Of a stretch of DNA of 8,215 bases, positions 1 through 5,989 are shown in pieces. This stretch comes from an uncultured Clostridia bacterium. Its GTDB lineage: Bacteria > Bacillota > Clostridia > Oscillospirales > Oscillospiraceae. Where the stretch lies: NCBI GenBank assembly GCA_947176425.1, contig CAMWQV010000067.1, forward strand, positions 1 through 8,215, given 5' to 3'. The translations under genes were made by a program, and so were the position numbers. Positions within the stretch are counted from its first letter, which is position 1; each line of letters opens with the position of its first letter. The notes under the pieces are model-generated. The model searched no databases. It was not told the origin of the DNA and saw only the letters and a list, made by a program, of their open reading frames with translations.

Positions 1-600
1 CCCATTTACATACCCTCTTACGCAGATGGTAAATAGTTGAATACAGGTTCTAACATCTCCATTAATGTGAACATAGGATGTCATCCCTTCAAGCACATCA
101 TGTACAATGGCTTTTATTACACTATCGCCAAAAATTTTCAGGACATCTGTACTTTCTATTACATCATATTCAAAGTTGATTTTTGATACTTTGGTACGCT
201 CATCATCAATGCAAAAGTATGAATCTTCAAATTGAAACTCTGTTTTAAGCCCTGTTCCAACATCGTCTCTGCTCAATTTGTTAATCAGGGACAGCAGAGA
301 TATACGAGATCCGTCAACAGCACTTTCAATAAATACCTCATCTGTCCATCCTGAACGGCTTGTCGATGTGTAGTTGTTGATCTTCGCCCATTCATGATCC
401 ACTTCAATTTTTGGATGTACATTATTAAGGAATCGGCAATGAAGGAACATTTCTACACTACGGATATGTCCTTCCCAGTCCTCGTCAGTAGGTACGCGAA
501 TTTCTTGTAATTGGATTCCATATTTTTTCCCTAGCTCTATCGCACCACTCTGATAGCCGTTTTTTGATACAAATACGCCGGTAACTCCACCAATATCCAT
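1..600 (-). CDS. Downstream (C-terminal) part of an Mrr-like restriction endonuclease, open at the left edge
   Basis: This is an uninterrupted frame of 200 codons from an ATG at 600-598 to the window edge, with no stop seen. It continues, in the same frame and after one TAA, the catalytic-core fragment at 604-750. The first residues read MDIGGVTGVFVSKNGYQSGA, followed by a YGIQLQEIR stretch. That matches the strand-helix-strand part of Mrr-type nucleases that follows the ExK motif (a G-x-FVSK-x-GYQ-x-GA pattern). The remaining ~150 residues are a C-terminal region I do not recognise. No Shine-Dalgarno sequence precedes the ATG. If translated, it would need reinitiation across TAA-CTT-ATG, where the stop is only 3 nt from the start. 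By itself this piece lacks the D and ExK residues and could not cut DNA. It could be the 3' part of a dead gene, half of a split protein, or an intact gene with a sequencing error at 604-606. I favour a pseudogene. Confidence 0.6.
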   Translation of the reverse strand, partial: MDIGGVTGVFVSKNGYQSGAIELGKKYGIQLQEIRVPTDEDWEGHIRSVEMFLHCRFLNNVHPKIEVDHEWAKINNYTSTSRSGWTDEVFIESAVDGSRISLLSLINKLSRDDVGTGLKTEFQFEDSYFCIDDERTKVSKINFEYDVIESTDVLKIFGDSVIKAIVHDVLEGMTSYVHINGDVRTCIQLFTICVRGYVNG

Positions 601-603
601 AAG

Positions 604-750
604 TTACGAGCGAAAAGCATCAATTTTTTCTAGTGGAACCGCTGCTTTATAATCCTTACATTCAACGATAACTTTGTGTCTAACTCCGGCTATTTTGAAC
701 TCCCCAAAAATATCTACCTGCCGTTCAACTCTCCACTCCTGGTGGCTCAT
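604..750 (-). pseudogene. Catalytic-core fragment of an Mrr-like restriction endonuclease, cut off by an in-frame TAA
   Basis: This short frame of 48 codons starts at the ATG at 750-748 and stops at TAA 606-604. It carries the PD-(D/E)XK signature in its Mrr form: QVD at residues 11-13 and VECK at 29-32, with D13, E30 and K32 as the expected metal-binding and catalytic residues. The following DYKAAVPLEKIDAF is also typical. Such enzymes cleave DNA in the cytoplasm, often DNA with foreign modification. Two things look wrong. First, the domain normally has an N-terminal helix and strand before QVD, but only 10 residues are present after the ATG and a further 10 in-frame codons back to the TPR gene's TAG. 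Second, the TAA interrupts the conserved core, and homology resumes immediately after it at position 600. The GAGG next to the ATG is too close to serve as a ribosome site. I read this as a 5'-truncated, nonsense-split gene. The family call is from motif recognition only. Confidence 0.68.
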
Positions 751-780
751 CCTCGCTTTCGGCCGGTTGCGGAGTAGTCC

Positions 781-2898
781 CTAATTAAACCACTGTTGAA
801 TCATCTCTCGATATCTATAAATGTTGAGAATTTTAGGATCATCTTCAGCATAGACCTTGATTCCATATGTCTGTGCGAAATCAAGGTATTCTAACGCAGT
901 TTCATATTCGCCGAGATTTCCGAGAGCAATGGCAGTGTGGTAATAGGCCGCACACAAATCCTCAGCCCCACCTGCTTTTTTTGCGGCAGCAACAGTTTTG
1001 TCTATATACCATAGCGCAAGAGCCCGTTCTTCTTCCACTGTACTGTAACGCTGTGCTAACATGGACAGTGCTTCTATGTAAACAGGAGGTGTTTGATCAC
1101 GGTACTCTATAATTCGAATGCACTCTTTTAGGGTTTCAAATCCCATTTCTGCTTTACCTGTGTTAAAGTACATCTCTCCAAGAACACAGCAATATTTTGC
1201 CCGCAAAAGAGAATTCGGCTGATCAATTGAAGCAAGTTCCACAGCCTTTTGAGCATACCTAATTGCCATTTGCGGATCGCTTTTATGTAGCCAGACATGT
1301 TTGGCATATTCGTGATACAATTCCGCATTCTGAAAGCTGTCCTCTCCATATGTCATTTCATAAATCTCCAATGCGGATGAAAACAGTCTGTCAACTTCCT
1401 TTACCGGCTTATCACCAATGTAACTGTATAACCGTGCTGTTTTGAATGCACATAATGCGGAATTAATGTTCGAAGGCCCATAAAGAGTATCATAAATTTG
1501 CTGTGCTTCTTCATATTTTCTGACCGCTTTATCGTATTCGTCCTCTTCGTAATAGTAGAAGTCTCCCCGAAATAAATAAAGATAAGCCAACTCATCGGAA
1601 AAACTCCCGCCTTTTTCCGTATATATACTCACAGCTTTATTGTAGAATTCCAGAGCCTTTATCAAATCCCCGTTGTCGTAGTATGACATAGCCTTGTTCG
1701 CATAGATAAACGCTACATTCAGATGACGTTCCCCATGTAAGTTTTTTTCAATTAATTCTGCTTGGTCATAGTAGGCAAGACTTTCCTGGAGGGAGTCTGT
1801 AGTATTTCCCAATTCAATATAAATCTCGGCAGATACTTGCGAGGTGGTTCCATATTTTTCCTCTGCCTTCAGCAAAGCCTCCTCTAAAATCTGTTTTGCA
1901 TGCCCCAGGTCGTTGCTTATGCGGTAAAAGACGGCTAGACTGATTTCGCTTTTGATGGTATTTTCATGGAGCTCTCCAAAAAGCGAATTATTTAATTCCC
2001 AAGCTGCATGAGCATAATCATAACTCTTTTCGAGATCAATATTTGTGTACAAATTGGCCATTCCTGAGTAGCATATAGCTAAATAACTGTCATCATTCGG
2101 TTCATTATTGCGAAAAATTGCTTCCGCTTTTTCGTAGTATTCCTGAGCCTTGGTATAGTTCCGTCCCGCATATATATTACCAAGAGCACAATAGGTGACT
2201 CCTACTTCTGTTGTAACTGGGCCGCGGTAAGCTTTGTACAGATTTTGTGCTTTCTCGGCACATTCCAGTGCTTTTACGTGTTCATTTGCATTGGAGTACC
2301 GGTCTGCCAGATTGGCGTAGATACTGGCTGTGAGTTGGCTAGCTGTATCGTTAAAATTGGACATGATGTCTAAAGCAATATGATAAAAATATTCAGCCTC
2401 TACAAATTCGCTGTCGGCATCGCCACAGGATTTATATATTGTGGCGATCTCTAAATAATTGTTGTGATCAGGGGTATATTGTAGGACAATGGACTTTGCG
2501 TACCCAACATATTTTTCCGCATTAATAGGATCTGCAAGGTAATTATAGTAACGTCCAATCAGGGCATAAATTTTCCCTAACTCAAGAGATGTGCTACCAT
2601 AAGTACTCTTCGCCGTATCTGCAAGTTCTGTCAAATAATCTAAAGCACGGTCATATTCCCGATGATAAATGAAATTATTGATATTTTTTTCTTGCTCCTC
2701 ATAGTATGCTTGGAAGTCAAATACCTGCTCTGGTTCCTTCGGAGTTGTGTAAAAAAGGGACCCCGACAGGCACGAAATGATAACACCAAGGACGAGAACA
2801 ACAACCGCTTTACCGCCCTTTCTCTCGCTACGGGAATATTCGATGATTGCCATGATTATTGTTAGGACTAAGATAATAGTAAATACAGCCCAGTTCAT
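781..2898 (-). CDS. Membrane-anchored tetratricopeptide repeat (TPR) protein, kinesin-light-chain-like repeats
   Basis: This is a 705-residue protein starting at the ATG at 2898-2896, five bases after a perfect AGGAGG (2904-2909), and ending at TAG 783-781. Residues ~4-20 and ~31-50 are two hydrophobic helices. Between them lies the basic loop RSERKGGK; by the positive-inside rule it should be cytoplasmic, which would place the large C-terminal body outside the membrane. From about residue 60 to the end the protein is a helical-repeat array of roughly a dozen TPRs with alternating Y/A/L patterns. A Y/F-G turn recurs about every 42 residues (around 308, 350, 389, 430, 474 and 518), which is the spacing of the longer kinesin-light-chain or TPR_12 type repeat. 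TPRs bind proteins or peptides; no enzymatic motif is visible. The gene sits 20 nt downstream of a small ORF in the same operon. The next in-frame codons after its stop lead into the Mrr-like fragment. Its partner and role are unknown. Confidence 0.88.
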   Translation of the reverse strand: MNWAVFTIILVLTIIMAIIEYSRSERKGGKAVVVLVLGVIISCLSGSLFYTTPKEPEQVFDFQAYYEEQEKNINNFIYHREYDRALDYLTELADTAKSTYGSTSLELGKIYALIGRYYNYLADPINAEKYVGYAKSIVLQYTPDHNNYLEIATIYKSCGDADSEFVEAEYFYHIALDIMSNFNDTASQLTASIYANLADRYSNANEHVKALECAEKAQNLYKAYRGPVTTEVGVTYCALGNIYAGRNYTKAQEYYEKAEAIFRNNEPNDDSYLAICYSGMANLYTNIDLEKSYDYAHAAWELNNSLFGELHENTIKSEISLAVFYRISNDLGHAKQILEEALLKAEEKYGTTSQVSAEIYIELGNTTDSLQESLAYYDQAELIEKNLHGERHLNVAFIYANKAMSYYDNGDLIKALEFYNKAVSIYTEKGGSFSDELAYLYLFRGDFYYYEEDEYDKAVRKYEEAQQIYDTLYGPSNINSALCAFKTARLYSYIGDKPVKEVDRLFSSALEIYEMTYGEDSFQNAELYHEYAKHVWLHKSDPQMAIRYAQKAVELASIDQPNSLLRAKYCCVLGEMYFNTGKAEMGFETLKECIRIIEYRDQTPPVYIEALSMLAQRYSTVEEERALALWYIDKTVAAAKKAGGAEDLCAAYYHTAIALGNLGEYETALEYLDFAQTYGIKVYAEDDPKILNIYRYREMIQQWFN

Positions 2899-2903
2899 AA
2901 AAT

Positions 2904-2909
2904 CCTCCT
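2904..2909 (-). promoter_or_regulatory. Ribosome binding site of the TPR gene
   Basis: Perfect AGGAGG on the minus strand, five bases before the ATG at 2898. It lies in the 20-nt gap after the small upstream gene and fixes the start of the TPR protein. Confidence 0.85.
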
Positions 2910-2918
2910 GTCTTTATG

Positions 2919-3179
2919 TCATATGTCCCTCGCTAAAACAGCAATGTGACAAAGCCTTAAGTCCAACCAACGAAGGATCGTACCATACATTAGATAAAGA
3001 GTTTCCTTACTTACCCGAACAAAGGGAATCTCACCATCATAAAGAGCTTGTATAAACTCTACAGCTTTCGGTGTAATTAAGACGGGTTCATATAGGCTAA
3101 GTTCAGTTATCAACTGATAAACCGAAAAGTCTGAAAGATAGGGATGCTTTTGTATTTTCTTCAGTTCTTGTAAATTCAT
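2919..3179 (-). CDS. Small protein of unknown function (86 aa), first gene of the TPR operon
   Basis: I do not recognise this family. The chosen start is the ATG at 3179-3177, which has AGGA eight bases upstream. A TTG nine codons further upstream would give 95 residues but has no better ribosome site. The stop is TGA at 2921-2919, 20 nt before the TPR start, so the two genes are almost certainly cotranscribed. The protein begins MNLQELKKIQKHPYLSDFSV and ends LCHIAVLARDI. It appears mainly helical and mixed in charge, with no signal peptide, no clear transmembrane span and no cysteine cluster. It could be a small cytoplasmic partner or regulator of the downstream genes. That it is a real gene is supported by its own ribosome site, the promoter at 3279-3307 and the operon spacing. 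Confidence 0.62.
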   Translation of the reverse strand: MNLQELKKIQKHPYLSDFSVYQLITELSLYEPVLITPKAVEFIQALYDGEIPFVRVSKETLYLMYGTILRWLDLRLCHIAVLARDI

Positions 3180-3252
3180 AGCAGCTATCCTACATCTCTT
3201 TAGCAAAATGTGTTATATTTTTAGAAAATATCGTCATTGTCTATTCTTCAAC

Positions 3253-3277
3253 TATGGCACCATTTGTTGTATGGCGC
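3253..3277. promoter_or_regulatory. Inverted and direct repeats over the predicted transcription start, candidate operator
   Basis: GCACCAT (3257-3263) and ATGGCGC (3271-3277) form 7-bp inverted arms with one mismatch (a G-U pair in minus-strand RNA). TATGGC(A/G)C is also repeated directly at 3253-3260 and 3270-3277. The predicted start (about 3272) falls inside one arm, so the repeat would not be fully transcribed and is more likely a protein-binding site than an RNA hairpin. Confidence 0.3.
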
Positions 3278-3278
3278 A

Positions 3279-3307
3279 ATTATAACATTTTTTTCTTTGT
3301 TTTGCAA
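3279..3307 (-). promoter_or_regulatory. Sigma-A-like promoter for the small ORF-TPR operon, extended -10
   Basis: Read on the minus strand, the -35 is TTGCAA (3302-3307) and the -10 is TATAAT (3279-3284), a perfect consensus, with a 17-nt spacer. A TGT directly precedes the -10 (TGn extended -10), and the spacer is A-rich. The expected transcription start is about 3271-3273, giving a leader of roughly 93 nt before the ATG at 3179. Confidence 0.8.
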
Positions 3308-3322
3308 GGGATCAAATCCCTT
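3306..3322. promoter_or_regulatory. Palindrome overlapping the -35, candidate operator
   Basis: Perfect 7-bp arms AAGGGAT/ATCCCTT separated by CAA. The palindrome overlaps the last bases of the -35 hexamer (3302-3307). It is bracketed by two direct copies of TTTGCA on the plus strand (3301-3306 and 3325-3330) with 24-nt periodicity. There is no adjacent T-run, so a terminator is less likely than a repressor or activator site. The binding protein is unknown. Confidence 0.4.
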
Positions 3323-3441
3323 CATTTGCACGTTTTGCTCTTTGATTCTGAATTATTTGTATATAGTTAGTGACATAGACGTTTTAAGTCAAAAAAGCCT
3401 GTAACCTTTGAAATATAAGAACTGCAGCCAAAGAACACCCT

Positions 3442-3484
3442 TACCCAATCCGAACAACTGACAACAAATTGTTCAGATTGGGTA
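3442..3484. repeat. Inverted repeat: 16-bp arms, 11-nt loop
   Basis: The left arm is 3442-3457 and the right arm 3469-3484. The only non-Watson-Crick position is 3451 opposite 3475. It is a C/A mismatch in plus-strand RNA but a G-U pair in minus-strand RNA, so the hairpin is better in transcripts of the minus strand, which is the direction of the phosphoesterase operon. There is no T-tract on its downstream side, so it is not a canonical rho-independent terminator. It may protect the mRNA 3' end or be a DNA site. Confidence 0.7.
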
Positions 3485-3497
3485 GGGTCATTCACAT

Positions 3498-3543
3498 AGA
3501 GAGTATGGCTGGAACTTTGATATCTGTTCCAGCCATACTCTCT
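3498..3543. terminator. Perfect 18-bp hairpin just after the phosphoesterase stop, likely 3'-end or terminator structure
   Basis: The arms at 3498-3515 and 3526-3543 are perfectly complementary (18 bp) with a 10-nt loop. On the minus strand the stem starts six bases after the TAA of the phosphoesterase gene, where a terminator would be expected. The bases following it leftward are not T-rich; on the plus-strand side it runs into TTTCTGCTT. It is therefore an atypical terminator: it may stabilise mRNA, work in both directions or need a factor. The hairpin itself is certain; its function is inferred. Confidence 0.6.
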
Positions 3544-3549
3544 TTCTGC

Positions 3550-4302
3550 TTATATGTTCAATCGTGTGATCTGCTCGTACAGCAGTACGTATTTCTGCTC
3601 GACCGCTCTGTTGTCGTGGTAATGACCGAAAAACCAGTTTTCAAACTGACACCGCTGCGAGAGTTCCTCCAGAAAATCCGTCAGCGCATCGGCCTGATAG
3701 AATCCCGCTCCCAGTTCCTCCTGTACCGAAGTCGGGCAGCAGTGGGTAACGATGTAATTTACCGTCCAACCGCACTTCTCTAGGTTGGCCCTGGCGGTCC
3801 GGTACTCCGTTTCGTTGGGCAGTTCCTCTTTCCACCAGGATTGATGGTTGATCCGATACATTGCACCTCTGGCATCCATATTGCGGCACTTGCGTTTGAA
3901 CTGCGGATCGTCTGGCTCCAGGATACCGTCCGCTATGTCATGGCTGCTGGCCCCGCCCATCGTAAAGAACCGTTTGCCCTCAAGTTCGTAGATTTGGCCG
4001 CGCATCAGATGGATCACAGATGGACGGATAAACTGTACCCTTCCGCCGCGCCACTCCTGGATAGGATATCTTGCCAATAAATCATAGTTTTCGTGGTTTC
4101 CGCTAACAAACAGGGTAGTAAAAGGCTTTGCATCCATCCAATCCAACCAGTATCGGTCACTGGGACTGTCATCCCACACTCCGCCGAAGTCGCCGCAAAT
4201 GATTACATAGTCCTCTTTCGTCAGCTCTGCCTGTTCAGGAAAGTTTCCCTTTTTGAAACGCGCAAAATCTCCGTGGGTATCGCCTGTGATAAAAATTGCC
4301 AT
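3550..4302 (-). CDS. Calcineurin-like metallophosphoesterase (250 aa)
   Basis: This is a dinuclear metal-dependent phosphoesterase of the calcineurin-like superfamily. The start is the ATG at 4302-4300, seven bases after a GAGGTG ribosome site; a longer in-frame reading to 4389 would only overlap the recombinase gene. The five signature blocks are present in order: GDTHGD with D8 and H10, GDFGG with D38, GNHE with N69 and H70, a VTH histidine at H187, and GHYH with H227 and H229. There is no signal peptide or membrane span, so it is cytoplasmic. The length suits a single catalytic domain without extra modules. The substrate cannot be told from the sequence; relatives hydrolyse phosphomonoesters, phosphodiesters or nucleotides. 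The gene starts 22 nt after the stop of a large serine recombinase and ends six bases before a strong hairpin, so it is the last gene of the recombinase operon and probably cargo or an accessory gene of that element. Confidence 0.92.
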   Translation of the reverse strand: MAIFITGDTHGDFARFKKGNFPEQAELTKEDYVIICGDFGGVWDDSPSDRYWLDWMDAKPFTTLFVSGNHENYDLLARYPIQEWRGGRVQFIRPSVIHLMRGQIYELEGKRFFTMGGASSHDIADGILEPDDPQFKRKCRNMDARGAMYRINHQSWWKEELPNETEYRTARANLEKCGWTVNYIVTHCCPTSVQEELGAGFYQADALTDFLEELSQRCQFENWFFGHYHDNRAVEQKYVLLYEQITRLNI

Positions 4303-4324
4303 TACTCTCACCTCGGTCCTGATT

Positions 4325-5962
4325 TTAACACAATTTCTGCTCCAATTCCATATCCATGTCTTGAATTTTGATTCGAACGGTTTCGGCATCCACTACGGTG
4401 ATTTTTGTTACCATTTTGCGGGTAATGGAGTCATCGTATTCTTTAAATGCCACTGCCTGCTGCTCCAGCCATTTCCGCAGCTCGGCCATTTGTGCCGTCT
4501 GTCTGGTCGCCTGGGTGTTCTCACGCTCTAACTGTTCCATCTGATTCTGAATGCTATGCTTTTCATCGGTCAGTATCTTGAGCTGGGCGTTCAGCTCCGG
4601 GTTATCCATATCCTCCAGCACCTGATCTAATACCAGCGCCTGCTCAGATGACAGATCAGCCAGTCTCTGCTGCAGTTCCAGCAAATTCACACCACTGTAC
4701 TCACCACAGTTTTTCGCCAGCCTTGCCAGTTCACAGGCGCTGTCTGCGATTTCGTCCTGCATGGCACTGCACTCATTCAGAGCGGCCAGAATAGCTCTGT
4801 GCAGTTTTTCTTCGTCAACCGTGGGAGAATCGTGACAGTACTTTTTCCCAAACTCCAGCCGGGACACACACCGCCAGACGATTCGTTTCTTCCCGTTCCG
4901 CGCCCAGGTACACCGCTTGTACGGTGTGCCGCATTCGCCGCAGACCAGCACCTCAGACAGTGCGTACTTGGCAGAGTATTTGCCCTGCTCTGTTTTAGCG
5001 CTTTTCTGCATTACTTTCCTTTTGCTGGCCCGGCGCGTCATTTCTTCCTGCACACGCTGGAATATCTCTTTGGAGACAATTGGTTCATGGTGGTTCTCGA
5101 TATAGTACATGGGCCGTTCGCCCTGATTTTTCTTCACCTTTTTGCTGATGCAGTCCGTTACATAGGTCTTATGCAGCAAGACGTCACCAATGTATTTTTC
5201 ACTGGTCAGAATATTATGGATTACTTGTCGGGACCATCCCTGGATACCGATTGCCGTAGGCACCTGATCGGCGATCAGCTCCCGCTGGATATCTCCCAGA
5301 CTGGCCCCTTCCAAATACCGGTAATAAATCCGGCGGACAGTTTTTGCTTCTTCCGGTACGATTTTGGGCTGTCCATCTTCTCCCTTGCAGTAACCTAAAA
5401 TTTTGCTGTACTGGAAAAATACATTGCCTGCTTCTGCACTTTTCTGCTTTCCCCAAATCACATTCTTACTGAGGGACTCGCTCTCCGCTTGAGCGAAGCC
5501 GCTGAACAGAGTGATGAGGAATTCGCTGGACTCGGTTAGGGTATTGATGTTCTCTTTTTCGAAGATAACCCCGATGCCATCCGCTTTTAAGGCCCGCACA
5601 ATCTCCAGACAATCGACTGTGTTTCTGGCAAACCGGGAGAGGGATTTGGTAAGGATCATATCAATCCGTCCCCGTTTGCAGGCGGTTATCATACGGTTGA
5701 ATTCCTTCCGCTTTTTCAAACTTGTGCCGGAGATCCCTTCGTCTGCAAACACGCCAGCCATCTCCCAATCGGGATTTTCCTGTATCTTCTGGGTGTAGTA
5801 GTTTTTTTGGGCGGCATAGCTGTTAAGCTGTTCTTCGCTGTCGGTGCTGACCCGGCAGTAGGCTGCTACCCGCTGCTTACCACGTCGGCGGCCAGATTGG
5901 GTGCCAGTCTGTTTTGTGGCAGGGATAAGACGTACCCGCCGTCCTGCTGTTGCCTGTGCCAT
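4325..5962 (-). CDS. Large serine recombinase (resolvase/invertase superfamily, 545 aa), complete
   Basis: This is a site-specific DNA recombinase that cuts both partner sites through a phosphoserine link. The ATG at 5962-5960 follows AAAGGAG by five bases. Residues 1-30 are a basic tail. The resolvase catalytic domain follows (about 31-175), with YCRVST giving S39 as nucleophile and R37, and SLSRFAR giving R110 and R113. The recombinase DNA-binding domain covers about 185-310. A zinc ribbon with C341, C344, C365 and C376 follows, then a coiled-coil region (about 425-505) and a short C-terminal beta segment. The architecture and length match integrases and transposases of integrative elements in Firmicutes (TndX/TnpX-like). 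All visible catalytic residues are present, so it is predicted active. It is the third recombinase-type gene of the operon, 27 nt after the catalytic-domain-less protein and 22 nt before the phosphoesterase. Its recombination sites are not identifiable here. Confidence 0.94.
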   Translation of the reverse strand: MAQATAGRRVRLIPATKQTGTQSGRRRGKQRVAAYCRVSTDSEEQLNSYAAQKNYYTQKIQENPDWEMAGVFADEGISGTSLKKRKEFNRMITACKRGRIDMILTKSLSRFARNTVDCLEIVRALKADGIGVIFEKENINTLTESSEFLITLFSGFAQAESESLSKNVIWGKQKSAEAGNVFFQYSKILGYCKGEDGQPKIVPEEAKTVRRIYYRYLEGASLGDIQRELIADQVPTAIGIQGWSRQVIHNILTSEKYIGDVLLHKTYVTDCISKKVKKNQGERPMYYIENHHEPIVSKEIFQRVQEEMTRRASKRKVMQKSAKTEQGKYSAKYALSEVLVCGECGTPYKRCTWARNGKKRIVWRCVSRLEFGKKYCHDSPTVDEEKLHRAILAALNECSAMQDEIADSACELARLAKNCGEYSGVNLLELQQRLADLSSEQALVLDQVLEDMDNPELNAQLKILTDEKHSIQNQMEQLERENTQATRQTAQMAELRKWLEQQAVAFKEYDDSITRKMVTKITVVDAETVRIKIQDMDMELEQKLC

Positions 5963-5989
5963 GATGTCTCCTTTCTCGAATGCTGCTGC

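Larger units (their letters stand above)
3180..3549. other. Gene-free spacer between the recombinase operon and the TPR operon
   Basis: About 370 nt with no credible gene on either strand. Read leftward it holds two strong inverted repeats after the phosphoesterase (3498-3543 and 3442-3484), then a stretch of ~110 nt with only a weak minus-strand hairpin. That hairpin pairs AAAG (3406-3409) with CTTT (3394-3397) and runs into a six-T tract (3391-3396); it could be a poor terminator. After it come the promoter, its flanking repeats and an AT-rich leader. If the recombinases define an element end, the boundary plausibly lies here. Confidence 0.6.

Noticed and set aside
2919..3206. TTG start giving a 95-residue version of the small protein
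   Set aside because: The ATG at 3179 is a stronger start codon with AGGA at a workable distance; the nine extra residues have no support.
3306..3322. Rho-independent terminator at AAGGGAT/ATCCCTT
   Set aside because: The stem is short, has no adjacent T-run on either strand, and overlaps a strong promoter, so an operator fits better.
3469..3783. 104-codon plus-strand frame
   Set aside because: It runs through both inverted repeats and antisense to the phosphoesterase; nothing in the product looks like a protein family.
3550..4389. Longer 279-residue version of the phosphoesterase
   Set aside because: The extra 29 residues only overlap the recombinase 3' end. The ATG at 4302 has a good GAGGTG site and begins directly with the MAIFITGDTHGD core.
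4799..5398. 199-codon open frame on the plus strand
   Set aside because: It is antisense to the complete serine recombinase, has no family motifs or ribosome site, and its composition follows from the opposite-strand codons.
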